Position numbers and translations under genes: made by a program
Notes under the pieces: generated by a model
Told to the model about the DNA's origin: nothing
The model's database searches: none
What the model saw: the letters and a program-made list of their open reading frames with translations, nothing else
Part shown: one piece after another, positions 8,186 through 20,308 of the stretch
How the letters are laid out: each line of letters opens with the position of its first letter
Position numbering within the stretch: position 1 is the first letter of the stretch
Source of the DNA: CBFDBF01 sp050293315
Lineage (GTDB): Bacteria > Pseudomonadota > Gammaproteobacteria > Chromatiales > Chromatiaceae
Assembly (NCBI GenBank): GCA_050293315.1
Contig: JBNKMS010000015.1
Coordinates: forward strand, 1 to 64,000
Length of the DNA: 64,000 nucleotides
Reading direction: 5' to 3'

Positions 8186-8674
8186 TCAAGATCTGCAACA
8201 TTTTTTATACTTTTTACCACTGCCGCAGGGACATGGATCGTTGCGTCCAACCTTTGGTTCTGTATGTACATAGGTCCCAGGAGACTCCATTTTCCCATCA
8301 ACGTAGTACCAGCGCCCCCCCTTTTTCTTGAAGTTGCTGAACTCGTGATGGGTACGCACCGCCCCCTTTTCGCGGAAGGTGGCTTTGAACTCCACCATAC
8401 CTATTTCATCCTCTTCGCCCCCCTCTTCTGTAGAGACGATCTCCAGTTGTAACCAGTCTGAATCGGCCGCCCAGCGGCGGGTCGCCGCGACATCATGGTC
8501 ATCACGATGGGATGGATGTAGTGTCTCTCCCAGGTACTCAATCGCATCCACCACATATGCGCTGTAGCGAGAACGCATCAAGGCCTCTGCCGTTGCCGCC
8601 GGTTTTGTGCCGGCAATCAGGGGGCCACAACAATCATCGTAACTCAGGGATGAACCACAGGGACACTCTTGCAT
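8186..8674 (-). CDS. YchJ-type protein with two SEC-C motifs
   Basis: A 162-residue protein with a zinc-binding SEC-C motif at each end (CPCGSSLSYDDCC and CPCGSGKKYKKCC) and an NTF2-like YchJ middle domain (ALMRSRYSAYVV, WLQLEIV, FKATF, HHEFSNFKK). The family (UPF0225/YchJ) has no settled function; the C-terminal motif resembles that of SecA. ATG at 8674 follows GGGAGGT. A TTG at 8686 with its own GAGGAGGT is an alternative. The gene stands alone between the transglycosylase and glmM. Confidence 0.88.
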   Translation of the reverse strand: MQECPCGSSLSYDDCCGPLIAGTKPAATAEALMRSRYSAYVVDAIEYLGETLHPSHRDDHDVAATRRWAADSDWLQLEIVSTEEGGEEDEIGMVEFKATFREKGAVRTHHEFSNFKKKGGRWYYVDGKMESPGTYVHTEPKVGRNDPCPCGSGKKYKKCCRS

Positions 8675-8789
8675 TTTACCTCCCAAACAGACCTCCTCGC
8701 CGCAAGCCGCAAGGAAGATAGATAGACTCGAAAACGGGATGCTACCTTATTCTATGGATGCTGTTCACTAGCAACTGCAGATTCAGATC

Positions 8790-10133
8790 TTATCCAGCCG
8801 CCACCAGCTCACGAACCACTGTGGCCAACCGCTGTGAAATCTCTGCCACTTGCTCTTGATTACTCCCTTCAACCATCACCCGAATCAGCGGCTCGGTGCC
8901 GGATGGCCGTAGCAGTACCCGTCCACGCTGCTCCAACTCGGACTCTGCTACGCTGACCGCCTGCTGCATAACCGGTGAGGCCATGACATCAACATCGCTC
9001 GCCAGATCTATGTTCAGCAACGTCTGGGGATATTTGGTTACCTCGCTCAGGAGCTCCTGCAGAGATTTACCAGTGGTAAAAACCTCGGCCATAACCTGGA
9101 GTGCCGCGATGGTACCATCCCCGGTGGTGCTACGATCAAGGCAGATGATATGGCCAGACGGCTCTCCTCCCAGGCACCACTCCTTTTCCTGCAGCCTCTC
9201 CATGATGTAACGATCCCCGACCTGGGTACGTTCAAACCCTATCCCCAAGCTCCCCAGGGCCTGCTCCAGACCCAGATTGCTCATCAGTGTCCCAACTACC
9301 GAGCCGCGCATACAACCACTGTTATGACGTGAACGGGCAATGATGTAGAGGATGTCGTCACCATCGACCACTCCGCCCTCGGCATCCACCATAATGAGCC
9401 GATCACCATCTCCATCAAGGGCGATACCCATATCGGCACCCTGCTTCAACACCTCCTGTTGCAGCGCAGAGATATTGGTAGAGCCGACTCCATCATTGAT
9501 ATTCAGGCCATCTGGTTTGTCCCCGATGGTGATCACCTCAGCCCCAAGCTCATCAAATACATGGGGGGCGATATGGTAAGTTGCGCCGTGGGCACAATCC
9601 ACCACCAGTTTGATCCCACGGAAACTCATCACCCAGGGTATGGTGCTCTTGCAGAACTCAATATAGCGACCTGCAGCATCACTCACCCGGTACGCCTTTC
9701 CCAGTTGCTCCGAGTCAACTGTTTTAACTTTTGACTCCAGCTCCCGCTCAATCTCCAGCTCAACCTCATCCGCCAGTTTGCGCCCATCACTGGAGAAGAA
9801 CTTGATGCCATTATCATGATGCGGATTATGTGACGCGCTGATGACAATACCGGCCTGGGCATGCAGAGTGCGCGTCAGGTAAGCAACGCCCGGGGTCGGC
9901 ATGGGTCCCAACAAATGAATATCCACACCAGCTGCTACCAACCCCGCCTCCAGGGCTGACTCCAACATATAGCCGGAGATGCGGGTATCTTTACCGATCA
10001 GGATCTTGCTACCGGGCTTTCGCCCCATAACCCGGCCTGCGGCCCAGCCCAGCCTAAGCACAAACTCCGGAGTGATTTTATCCTCTCCGACCCGGCCACG
10101 AATGCCATCTGTGCCAAAATACCTCTTACCCAT
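8790..10133 (-). CDS. glmM: Phosphoglucosamine mutase
   Basis: Converts glucosamine-6-phosphate to glucosamine-1-phosphate for UDP-GlcNAc synthesis. The 447-residue length is standard. It starts RYFGTDGIRG, carries the phosphoserine loop VISASHNPHHDNG and the metal loop DGDGDR, and ends with the substrate-binding RPSGTEPLIRVMVEG. It follows folP by three nucleotides, so translation is probably coupled. The order rlmE-ftsH-folP-glmM matches E. coli, but secG does not follow; YchJ does. Confidence 0.98.
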   Translation of the reverse strand: MGKRYFGTDGIRGRVGEDKITPEFVLRLGWAAGRVMGRKPGSKILIGKDTRISGYMLESALEAGLVAAGVDIHLLGPMPTPGVAYLTRTLHAQAGIVISASHNPHHDNGIKFFSSDGRKLADEVELEIERELESKVKTVDSEQLGKAYRVSDAAGRYIEFCKSTIPWVMSFRGIKLVVDCAHGATYHIAPHVFDELGAEVITIGDKPDGLNINDGVGSTNISALQQEVLKQGADMGIALDGDGDRLIMVDAEGGVVDGDDILYIIARSRHNSGCMRGSVVGTLMSNLGLEQALGSLGIGFERTQVGDRYIMERLQEKEWCLGGEPSGHIICLDRSTTGDGTIAALQVMAEVFTTGKSLQELLSEVTKYPQTLLNIDLASDVDVMASPVMQQAVSVAESELEQRGRVLLRPSGTEPLIRVMVEGSNQEQVAEISQRLATVVRELVAAG

Positions 10134-10136
10134 TGC

Positions 10137-10988
10137 TCACTCTGTCCTCGTCTGCTCTTGTACGGCCCTGACTATCTTTAAGGCATCTACGGTCGGCCTA
10201 ACATCATGCACCCTTATGATAGCAGCACCGCGCTCCACTGCCATCACAGCAGCAGCCAGACTACCATATAACCTCTGATCCACCGGGGCATCATCAAGGA
10301 TAGCGCCTAGCATAGATTTACGCGAGATCCCCACCAACAGAGGCAGACCGAGTTCGGTAAATCGCTTTAGATGCTGCAACAGTGCAAGATTATGCTCCAG
10401 CAGCTTGCCAAAGCCAAAACCTGGATCAAGCAGTAGCCGTTCCCTCTGAATTCCAACCGACTCACAGGCGGCTATCCGCTGCCGGAAGAAACTCTCAACC
10501 TCTGCGACCACGTCGCTATAAGTTGGGTCCTGCTGCATGCTACGCGGCTCACCCTGCATGTGCATCAGGCATACCGGCACAGCGGCATCCCGCGCCGCCT
10601 CCAGCGCCCCCTCTGCCTGTAGCGCCTTCACGTCATTGATCATCCCGGCACCAGCGGCTACCGCCTCACGCATCACCTCTGACTTGCAGCTATCGATGGA
10701 GATCGGAACGGGGAGCTCAGCGGCAATAGCGCCGATTACCGGAATTACCCGATCCAGCTCCTCCTGCGTTGTGACCGCGTGCGAGCCTGGTCTGGTGGAC
10801 TCACCCCCGACATCAATGATGTCCACCCCCTCCTCAACCATACTACGAGCACGCTTCAGTGCGTCCGCAGGCAGAATAAAATCACCCCCGTCCGTAAAGG
10901 AGTCGGGGGTGATATTGAGTATCCCCATAACCAGGGGCCTGGTGAGATCAAGACTCTTACCGCTGCAGTCCAGGGCTGTCTTTAACAT
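10137..10988 (-). CDS. folP: Dihydropteroate synthase
   Basis: Condenses p-aminobenzoate with hydroxymethyl-dihydropterin diphosphate in folate synthesis; target of sulfonamides. The TIM-barrel motifs are present: MGILNITPDSFTDGG, DVGGESTRPGS, PISIDSCKSEVM, LLDPGFGFGK, ISRKSMLG and the closing RVHDV. The length (283) is standard. It lies between ftsH and glmM on the same strand. Confidence 0.97.
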   Translation of the reverse strand: MLKTALDCSGKSLDLTRPLVMGILNITPDSFTDGGDFILPADALKRARSMVEEGVDIIDVGGESTRPGSHAVTTQEELDRVIPVIGAIAAELPVPISIDSCKSEVMREAVAAGAGMINDVKALQAEGALEAARDAAVPVCLMHMQGEPRSMQQDPTYSDVVAEVESFFRQRIAACESVGIQRERLLLDPGFGFGKLLEHNLALLQHLKRFTELGLPLLVGISRKSMLGAILDDAPVDQRLYGSLAAAVMAVERGAAIIRVHDVRPTVDALKIVRAVQEQTRTE

Positions 10989-11052
10989 ACTGATTTTGTA
11001 GAGTAAACAGGTTGATATTCAACAGCTGCCAGCCCGCCTACAGCAACCCCTC

Positions 11053-12999
<1,947 letters not shown>

Positions 13000-13198
13000 T
13001 GCACAATCCTCTCAATTCAGGCCCTGGGATAGACACCCATAGCCCTGTCACAACACTTCATATGGAGAATATCTCCTCCAATGGCTGCATTTTCAATGGC
13101 TATATAACCACATAAAAAGGCAGTAAATCCCTTATCCTCCGCAACCTATACAGTGAGCATAGACCCCATAAAAGGGCAAATACAGCTAGATCACCCTA

Positions 13199-13819
13199 CT
13201 ATACCTTAAACCCATCTGCCACCAGATAGACCTCGCGGCTACGAGAACGGGACGCCTTGGGCTTGCGGGTGACCACCCTACTAAACAGCATCCGCGCATC
13301 TCGAATATACTGATCAAACCCCTCTCCCTGGAACAGTTTGACCACCAAACCGCCCCCAGGTTGCAGTGTCTCACGGGCAAAATCCAGGGCCAGTTCACAC
13401 AGATAGATGGCTCGCGGCTGATCTACTGCCGCCATACCACTTATATTTGGGGCCATATCCGATATAACAAGGTCTACCGGACGCCCGGCGAGCAACTCCT
13501 GCAGCTTGAGCAGCACCTCATCCTCGCGAAAATCCCCCTGAATAAACTCAACCCCTGGCAGGGGGTCCATCGGCAGAATATCCAGGGCGATGACCGTCCC
13601 CTCTGCGCCTACTATCTTCTTTGCCACCTGAGACCAGCCACCTGGCGCGGCGCCCAGGTCGACCACCACCTGACCGGGACGCAGCATCCGATCACGCTCC
13701 TGGATCTCCAGAAGTTTATATACCGCCCTGGAGCGATACCCCTCCTTTTGCGCCTGCTGCACAAACTCATCCTTAAAATGACGCTCCAGCCAGCGGCGGC
13801 TACTCTTACTCTTTTTCAC
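13199..13819 (-). CDS. rlmE: 23S rRNA (uridine-2552-2'-O) methyltransferase
   Basis: The heat-shock RrmJ/FtsJ methyltransferase that modifies U2552 in the A loop of 23S rRNA. The 206-residue protein has the SAM motif VVDLGAAPGGWSQVA, the K-D-K-E tetrad regions (YRSRAVYKLLEI, ISDMAPNISG, VVKLFQGEGF) and an FtsJ-type C-terminus (KPKASRSRSREVYLV). It appears to start at GTG. It leads the rlmE-ftsH-folP-glmM series and is divergent from yhbY, as in E. coli. Confidence 0.97.
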   Translation of the reverse strand: MKKSKSSRRWLERHFKDEFVQQAQKEGYRSRAVYKLLEIQERDRMLRPGQVVVDLGAAPGGWSQVAKKIVGAEGTVIALDILPMDPLPGVEFIQGDFREDEVLLKLQELLAGRPVDLVISDMAPNISGMAAVDQPRAIYLCELALDFARETLQPGGGLVVKLFQGEGFDQYIRDARMLFSRVVTRKPKASRSRSREVYLVADGFKV

Positions 13820-14048
13820 TGCTTTTTCCGTGTTATGGTTGCATTAAACAACATTGGAATAGATAGATGCATTGATTTTATCCCAAAGGGCGCAAAGACG
13901 CAGAGTTTACAAGGAATATGCATCACAGTTTTTGGCACCATTTATCGCACTCTCTGCACCTCCTCGTCCTTGGCACAATTATGCAGACTGCGGTGTAGCA
14001 CATCGGTTAGAATGCACATCCTCATCAACTGTAACCACTTGGATCTAT

Positions 14049-14348
14049 ATGCCCCTAACCAATAATCAGAAGCGGCAGCTGAAGGGTCGTGCACACCACC
14101 TGAAACCGGTGGTCATGATTGGACAGCATGGCCTGACCGAGAACGTACTCAACGAGATTGAAATCGCCCTGGAGACGCACGAATTAATCAAGGTACGCGT
14201 CAGTGGCGCTGACCGGGATGAGCGTAAGGCCATGCAGGAAAAGATCCGCCAACAGAGCGGGGCGGAACTGGTACAGAGCATCGGCCATATTGCGGTCTAT
14301 TACCGTCGCCACCCGGAAAGGCCTAAGATTGAACTGAAGAAGACCTAG
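14049..14348 (+). CDS. yhbY: YhbY/CRS1-YhbY-type RNA-binding protein
   Basis: A 99-residue CRM-domain protein associated with pre-50S ribosomes. It contains LKGRAHHLKPVVMIGQHGLT, the basic GxxG-type region and AELVQSIGHIAVYYRR. ATG at 14049 gives the family length; a longer frame from 13872 adds an unrelated N-terminus with no support. It is divergent from rlmE across about 230 bp. That gap includes the string GGGCGCAAAGACGCAGAG (13886-13903), which resembles a dispersed bacterial repeat. Confidence 0.93.
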   Translation: MPLTNNQKRQLKGRAHHLKPVVMIGQHGLTENVLNEIEIALETHELIKVRVSGADRDERKAMQEKIRQQSGAELVQSIGHIAVYYRRHPERPKIELKKT

Positions 14349-14408
14349 AGTAGGTACTGTTCTTTTACTCATCCGCCTGTGGATACTGGATACACAAATG
14401 AATGCAAT

Positions 14409-15236
14409 CTAGATCGATTGCATATACTCCTCAACCGCCCGCTCGACAGTGATCTCGCCATCCAACACCGCCTGATGGTAGCGTCTCATCCACGGCCCCA
14501 TAAGGCCACGTGACTGGCGCAGCTCGGTCAGCATGATCCTGGCGAAGGGACCACCATCATCCAAAAAACCGCTCTGCCGGTAGTCGCGCTCGGTCTGCTC
14601 CATATCGTACTCGAGCCGAACGATCTGCGCCTCCCAGCGGCCGCCAATGAAGTTGAAGCGACCATAGCTGGCACGGGGATCACGATCAAATGGGGCACCA
14701 ACAGAACCGATGTTGACCACCTGCCGGTCGACGTACTGCAGCTGCAGAGGCTGATGGGTATGAGCGGTAATAAATAGCGTCCGCGGCTCTCCCAGTTTGG
14801 CCGCAAGCTCCTCAGGATCATCGTTTGCGTGGATCGAGTCCCTTTTACCCAACCGGGTACCGTGGGTAATACAGAGGTCGCCACCATCCAGATCGGTAAG
14901 CTCCAATTCATCGCCCCAGCTGGCCACTTCGTCGATCAGACCATCGAGTTGATCGGCCGTCCAGTGTGCAAAGCGACGCATCTCGTGCTCCTGCACCCCT
15001 GGCTGGAACTCCCGGGCAGCGCAACGCAATACAAACTCCTCATGGTTGCCCTTGAGTATATGGATCTGTTGCTGGTATTGCCTGATCGCTTGCATGCAGG
15101 CGCGACTTCTGGGACCGCGGTTGATCAGGTCACCATTGAGTACCACCATGTCCGGGCCCCATCTGCTGATATCCTCCAGCACAACCTCAAGGGCAGGTAG
15201 GTTGCCATGTATATCGGAAAGGACAGCTAGTTTCAT
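14409..15236 (-). CDS. Calcineurin-like metallophosphoesterase
   Basis: The 275-residue protein opens with the dimetal motif LSDIHGNLPALE, followed by VLNGDLINRGP, LKGNHEEFVL, FITAHTHQP and NIGSVGAPFD. These are the five blocks of YfcE/MPP-type phosphodiesterases. The substrate cannot be told from sequence. It lies between yhbY and greA, with 80 bp to greA on the same strand. Confidence 0.88.
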   Translation of the reverse strand: MKLAVLSDIHGNLPALEVVLEDISRWGPDMVVLNGDLINRGPRSRACMQAIRQYQQQIHILKGNHEEFVLRCAAREFQPGVQEHEMRRFAHWTADQLDGLIDEVASWGDELELTDLDGGDLCITHGTRLGKRDSIHANDDPEELAAKLGEPRTLFITAHTHQPLQLQYVDRQVVNIGSVGAPFDRDPRASYGRFNFIGGRWEAQIVRLEYDMEQTERDYRQSGFLDDGGPFARIMLTELRQSRGLMGPWMRRYHQAVLDGEITVERAVEEYMQSI

Positions 15237-15316
15237 TAGACAGGGTTGCTTGTTTTGACTCTGGTGCCAACATCCACACGCTCAACGAATGGAGCTCAAA
15301 TCGAGAGAAACGGAGT

Positions 15317-15793
15317 TTATTCGTAACGGACTTCCACTATCTCCATATGCCGCGCCCCCTTAGGGGTATCCACTACCGCTATATCGCCCTCTGTTTTACC
15401 AATCAGGGCGCGGGCCATGGGTGAAGAGACCGAGATGAGACCCTCTTTATAGTCCGCTTCGTCTTCTCCGACTATCTGGAAGGTGTGCTCCTCGTCCGCC
15501 TCCTCTTCATACACATCAACAGTGGCGCCAAACACTACCCGACCACCGGCATCTACTGTAGTTACATCTATAATCTGGGCATGTGACAGTTTTGATTCAA
15601 TCTCTTTGATCCGGCCCTCGATAAAGCTCTGCTGTTCACGTGCAGCGTGATACTCGGCATTCTCTTTCAGATCACCGTGCGCCCGCGCCTCCGCAATCGC
15701 CTGGATCACCCTGGGTCGCGCGGTTCCTTTGAGTTCGCTCAACTCTTCTCGCAGTCGCTCTGCACCGCGTACGGTCAGTGGGACCTTACTCAT
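15317..15793 (-). CDS. greA: Transcription elongation factor GreA
   Basis: Stimulates transcript cleavage by backtracked RNA polymerase. The 158-residue product has the N-terminal coiled coil with the acidic tip (ENAEYHAAREQQSFIEGRI) and the C-terminal FKBP-like domain ending SPMARALIGKTEGDIAVVDTP. It follows carB by 18 bp, so carA-carB-greA form one transcription unit, a common gammaproteobacterial order. Confidence 0.98.
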   Translation of the reverse strand: MSKVPLTVRGAERLREELSELKGTARPRVIQAIAEARAHGDLKENAEYHAAREQQSFIEGRIKEIESKLSHAQIIDVTTVDAGGRVVFGATVDVYEEEADEEHTFQIVGEDEADYKEGLISVSSPMARALIGKTEGDIAVVDTPKGARHMEIVEVRYE

Positions 15794-15811
15794 CTGTTCC
15801 GCCCTCTAAAT

Positions 15812-18800
15812 CTAGTCATCATCCACTGCAGCATGCAGATCCTGCAGCCGGTTCACCTCAAGCTTGTCCAGCTGTTTTAGCGCCAAACAGAACGCCTCTG
15901 CCCCAGACATAGTTGTAGCATAGGCCACCTTGTGCTGCAGTGCAGCGCGTCGAATCGAGGCCGAATCCTTGATCGCCTGTTTGCCCTCAGTTGTATTGAC
16001 AATCACGTCAAACTCACCGTTTTTGATCATATCAACAATATGCGGGCGTCCCTCTGCCACCTTGTTGACCCGGGTACATTCAATCCCTGAATCCTGTACC
16101 ACCTGACAGGTCCTGCCGGTACCGTATAGTTCAAAACCACTCTCTTGCATATCCCTGGCCACACCAACTACACGCTGTTTATCGGCATCCCGTACCGAGA
16201 GCAGCGCCCGCCCCTTCTCCGGGAGCGCCTGTCCAGCACCATTCACCGCCTTGGCAAAGGCCTCACCAAATGTCTTGCCGACGCCCATTACCTCACCGGT
16301 AGATTTCATCTCCGGCCCCAGCAGGGTATCCACGCCGGGAAACTTAATAAACGGAAAGACCGCCTCTTTCACGAAGACATTCTTCGGGATCACCTCCTGC
16401 GTGACCCCCTGCTGCTGCAGACTCACTCCAGCCATACAGCGTGCCGCTACTTTTGCCAGTTGAATACCGGTGGCCTTGGAGACGAAGGGCACGGTACGGG
16501 AGGCGCGTGGATTTACCTCCAGCAGATAGATATTATCGCCCTGGATTGCGAACTGTGCGTTCATCAACCCCACCACCTTAAGCTCCAGGGCCAGCTTGCG
16601 CATTTGCTCCCGCATCTCGTCCTGAACCGATTGCGAGAGGGTGTAGGGCGGCAGCGAGCAGGCTGAGTCCCCAGAGTGCACACCGGCCTGTTCGATATGC
16701 TCCATAATGCCACCGATAACCACATCCCTGCCGTCGCAGATGGCATCGATATCCACCTCGATGGCATCATCCAGAAAACGGTCCAACAGCACCGGAGAGT
16801 CATTGGATACGCTCACCGCCTCTAGCATATAGCGGCGCAGATCCTCCTCACCGTAAACTATCTCCATGGCGCGGCCACCGAGCACATAGGAGGGACGCAC
16901 CACCAGGGGATAACCGATCTCCTCCGCCAGTTTCACCGCCTGCTCGGTCTCCACAGCGGTGCGATTAGGAGGCTGTTTCAGCTGCAGTTTCTCTACCAAT
17001 TGCTGGAAACGTTCACGGTCCTCCGCCAGATCGATCGAATCGGGGCTGGTACCGATGATGGGGGCACCGGCCGTCTCCAGATCCTGCGCCAGTTTCAGCG
17101 GGGTCTGGCCACCATACTGCACGATAACACCGGTCGGCTGCTCCTTGCTGATAATCTCAAGGACATCCTCCAGGGTGAGCGGTTCGAAATAGAGCCGGTC
17201 GGAGGTGTCGTAGTCGGTGGATACCGTCTCCGGATTACAGTTGACCATAATGGTCTCGTAGCCGTCGTCACGCATGGCAAAGGCGGCATGCACACAGCAG
17301 TAATCAAACTCAATGCCCTGACCTATGCGGTTAGGACCACCGCCCAGCACCATGATCTTCTTGCGCCCGCTGGGGTCGGCCTCACACTCATCCTCATAGG
17401 TGGAGTACATGTAGGCGGTACTGGTGGCAAACTCAGCGGCACAGGTGTCTACTCGCTTGAACACCGGCCGCACCTTGTTGGACCAGCGTAGTTCGCGGAT
17501 CTCCTTTTCGCTTACAGCACACAGTGTGGCTATACGTGAATCGGAGAATCCCTTGCGTTTTAGATACCTGAGTCGTACAGCATCCAGTGCCGCTACGCCA
17601 CCTTCGCGGATCTCCGCCTCTATCTTGACCAACTCTTCGATCTGCACCAGGAACCATGGATCAATAGCAGTGGCCTCAAACACCTCCTGCATGCTCATGC
17701 CGATACGAAAACCGTCGGCCAGATACCAGAGCCTCTCGGCACCAGCCTGACGGATCTCCTGGCGGATCTTCTTCCTCGCACCCTCCGCCTCAATATCCAC
17801 TACCTCACACAGACCATGCTTGCCGATCTCCAGACCGCGCAGCGCCTTCTGCAGGGACTCCTGAAAGGTGCGTCCTATAGCCATGACCTCACCCACCGAC
17901 TTCATCTGAGTCGTGAGCCGGTCCGGTGCCTGGGGAAACTTCTCAAAGGCGAAGCGCGGGATCTTAGTCACCACATAGTCGATGGATGGCTCAAACGATG
18001 CCGGGGTGGCGCCACCGGTGATCTCGTTCTGCAACTCATCCAGGGTGTATCCGACCGCCAGCTTGGCCGCCACCTTGGCGATGGGAAAACCGGTCGCCTT
18101 GGAGGCGAGGGCCGATGAGCGAGAGACACGAGGATTCATCTCAATGATGATCATGCGCCCATCATTCGGGTTAATTGCGAACTGCACATTGGAACCGCCG
18201 GTATCAACCCCGATCTCACGCAGTACCGCCAGTGAGGCGTCACGCATGATCTGATACTCTTTATCGGTCAGGGTCTGAGCCGGGGCGACGGTGATAGAGT
18301 CGCCGGTGTGAATACCCATGGGATCGAGGTTTTCAATCGAGCAGATTATGATGCAGTTGTCCTTGTGATCACGCACCACCTCCATCTCATACTCTTTCCA
18401 CCCCAGGGCCGACTCCTCAATCAGCAGTTCGCTGGTGGGAGATAGATCGAGGCCACGGGCGCAGATCTCTTCAAACTCCTCACGATTGTAGGCGATACCA
18501 CCACCGGAACCACCCATGGTGAACGACGGACGGATAATGGCAGGGAAACCTATGCGTGCCTGTACCTGGTGTGCCTCCTCCATGCTGTGGGCGATGGCGG
18601 AACGCGGCATATCCAGTCCAATCTTCTGCATCGCCTGGCGGAACAGGTCGCGGTCCTCTGCCTTGTCGATCGCCTCGCGGGAAGCGCCGATCATCCCTAC
18701 TCCATACTTCTCCAATACCCCCTCGCGCACCAGGTCGAGGGCGCAGTTGAGAGCGGTCTGCCCACCCATGGTAGGCAACAGCGCGTCCGGTCGCTCTTTT

Positions 18801-19036
18801 TCGATCACCCGCTCCACCGTCTGCCAGGTAATCGGCTCTATATAGATCGCATCCGCCATCTCCGGATCGGTCATGATCGTGGCGGGATTGGAGTTGACCA
18901 AGATTACCCGGTACCCCTCTTCCCGTAACGCCTTGCAGGCCTGTGCGCCTGAGTAATCAAACTCGCAGGCCTGCCCGATCACAATGGGGCCGGCGCCGAT
19001 GATCAGGATGCTTTGTATATCAGTTCTTTTTGGCAT
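15812..19036 (-). CDS. carB: Carbamoyl-phosphate synthase large subunit
   Basis: Makes carbamoyl phosphate for arginine and pyrimidine synthesis from ammonia passed on by CarA. The 1,074 residues contain two homologous ATP-grasp halves (GGSGGGIAYN in the first; VLGGRAMEIVY in the second), each with a preATP-grasp segment (GAGPIVIGQ; LGGGPNRIGQG), and a C-terminal allosteric MGS-like domain (GTGRTCQVV). Its start overlaps the 3' end of carA by 17 nt. Confidence 0.99.
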   Translation of the reverse strand: MPKRTDIQSILIIGAGPIVIGQACEFDYSGAQACKALREEGYRVILVNSNPATIMTDPEMADAIYIEPITWQTVERVIEKERPDALLPTMGGQTALNCALDLVREGVLEKYGVGMIGASREAIDKAEDRDLFRQAMQKIGLDMPRSAIAHSMEEAHQVQARIGFPAIIRPSFTMGGSGGGIAYNREEFEEICARGLDLSPTSELLIEESALGWKEYEMEVVRDHKDNCIIICSIENLDPMGIHTGDSITVAPAQTLTDKEYQIMRDASLAVLREIGVDTGGSNVQFAINPNDGRMIIIEMNPRVSRSSALASKATGFPIAKVAAKLAVGYTLDELQNEITGGATPASFEPSIDYVVTKIPRFAFEKFPQAPDRLTTQMKSVGEVMAIGRTFQESLQKALRGLEIGKHGLCEVVDIEAEGARKKIRQEIRQAGAERLWYLADGFRIGMSMQEVFEATAIDPWFLVQIEELVKIEAEIREGGVAALDAVRLRYLKRKGFSDSRIATLCAVSEKEIRELRWSNKVRPVFKRVDTCAAEFATSTAYMYSTYEDECEADPSGRKKIMVLGGGPNRIGQGIEFDYCCVHAAFAMRDDGYETIMVNCNPETVSTDYDTSDRLYFEPLTLEDVLEIISKEQPTGVIVQYGGQTPLKLAQDLETAGAPIIGTSPDSIDLAEDRERFQQLVEKLQLKQPPNRTAVETEQAVKLAEEIGYPLVVRPSYVLGGRAMEIVYGEEDLRRYMLEAVSVSNDSPVLLDRFLDDAIEVDIDAICDGRDVVIGGIMEHIEQAGVHSGDSACSLPPYTLSQSVQDEMREQMRKLALELKVVGLMNAQFAIQGDNIYLLEVNPRASRTVPFVSKATGIQLAKVAARCMAGVSLQQQGVTQEVIPKNVFVKEAVFPFIKFPGVDTLLGPEMKSTGEVMGVGKTFGEAFAKAVNGAGQALPEKGRALLSVRDADKQRVVGVARDMQESGFELYGTGRTCQVVQDSGIECTRVNKVAEGRPHIVDMIKNGEFDVIVNTTEGKQAIKDSASIRRAALQHKVAYATTMSGAEAFCLALKQLDKLEVNRLQDLHAAVDDD

Positions 19037-20174
19037 TTGCGGACTGCATCAGGTCAATAAAATGGTCAAATAGCGGCGCCACGTCGTGTGGGCCCGGACT
19101 AGCCTCCGGGTGACCCTGAAAACCGAAGGCTGGTCTGTCGGTGCGGTGAACACCCTGGAGAGAGTTATCAAACAGCGATTTATGAGTGGCCTGCAGGGTA
19201 TCCGGAAGAGTAGTCTCATCCACCGCGAAGCCGTGGTTCTGGCTGCTGATCATTACTGTCTTGTTCTCCAGGTCCTGTACCGGATGGTTGGCGCCATGGT
19301 GGCCAAATTTCATCTTTACGGTCTTGGCTCCGCTCGCCAGTGACAGCAGCTGATGGCCAAGACAGATACCAAACATGGGGATATCGGTTTTAATAATCTC
19401 CTGGATGGCCTCAATGGCGTAGTCGCACGGCTCCGGATCTCCCGGGCCGTTGGATAGAAACACCCCATCAGGATTCATTGCCAGCACCTCAGCGGCCGGG
19501 GTCTGCGCCGGGACCACAGAGACCCGGCAACCGCGATCGACCAGCATCCGTAGAATATTGCGTTTGATCCCATAGTCGTAGGCCACCACATGCAACGGTA
19601 GCTGCTCTCCACCTGGATCCTGTGGCTCCGGCAGACCATCCTCCAGACCCCAGCTTCCCTGGGTCCACTCATATGGGGTGTCGGTGGTCACCTCTTTTGC
19701 CAGATCCATCCCCTTCAGGCCGGGGAAAGCCTTGGCCGCCGCCAGCGCCAACGCATGGTCTAAATTGTCACCGGCAACGATACAGCCACTCTGGGCCCCC
19801 TTCTCCCGTAGCACACGGGTCAACATACGGGTATCTATGCCGGCAATGGCGACCACACCTGCTGCCCGCAGATACTCATCCAGCGGCTGCTGGTTGCGCC
19901 AGTTACTAGCTAATAGCGGCAGATCACGGATCACTAGACCGGCGGCATAGATGGAGCGGGACTCCTCATCCTCGCTATTGGTGCCGGTGTTGCCGATATG
20001 TGGATAGGTAAGAGTTACTATCTGTTGGCAGTATGAGGGATCGGTAAGGATCTCCTGATAACCGGTCATGGCAGTATTGAATACCACCTCGCCAACGGTT
20101 TGACCATCAGCCCCGATGGATTCACCCTGGAACATGGTTCCGTCTTCCAGGAGCAACAACGCAGATTTACTCAA
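19020..20174 (-). CDS. carA: Carbamoyl-phosphate synthase small (glutaminase) subunit
   Basis: A class I glutamine amidotransferase that supplies ammonia to CarB. The triad nucleophile is in MFGICLGHQLL and the His/Glu in FQGHPEASPGPHD. The start is a TTG at 20174 behind GGGGAGAG; E. coli carA also starts at UUG, and the first residues (SKSALLLLEDGT) align with it. Length is 384. It shares a 134-bp divergent gap with a glycosyltransferase gene; no clear ArgR or PurR site was recognised there. Confidence 0.98.
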   Translation of the reverse strand: MSKSALLLLEDGTMFQGESIGADGQTVGEVVFNTAMTGYQEILTDPSYCQQIVTLTYPHIGNTGTNSEDEESRSIYAAGLVIRDLPLLASNWRNQQPLDEYLRAAGVVAIAGIDTRMLTRVLREKGAQSGCIVAGDNLDHALALAAAKAFPGLKGMDLAKEVTTDTPYEWTQGSWGLEDGLPEPQDPGGEQLPLHVVAYDYGIKRNILRMLVDRGCRVSVVPAQTPAAEVLAMNPDGVFLSNGPGDPEPCDYAIEAIQEIIKTDIPMFGICLGHQLLSLASGAKTVKMKFGHHGANHPVQDLENKTVMISSQNHGFAVDETTLPDTLQATHKSLFDNSLQGVHRTDRPAFGFQGHPEASPGPHDVAPLFDHFIDLMQSANAKKN

Positions 20175-20308
20175 AAACTCTCCCCTTCAGGCGTACTCAG
20201 ACCGGACAGTTCCATTCAGAACCGCCCGCAAACAAGTTGAACTTACAGGGAGCGGCAATGCTGAAACGCCTGGCCGCTGACCGAGTGAATTCTACTTGAA
20301 GCGGTGGC

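Noticed and set aside
13361..14065. 234-codon plus-strand frame across rlmE and its upstream gap
   Set aside because: It is antisense to rlmE, and the part past 13819 has no homology or start signal.
16145..16666. 173-codon plus-strand frame inside carB
   Set aside because: Shadow of carB; no ribosome binding site, low-complexity composition.
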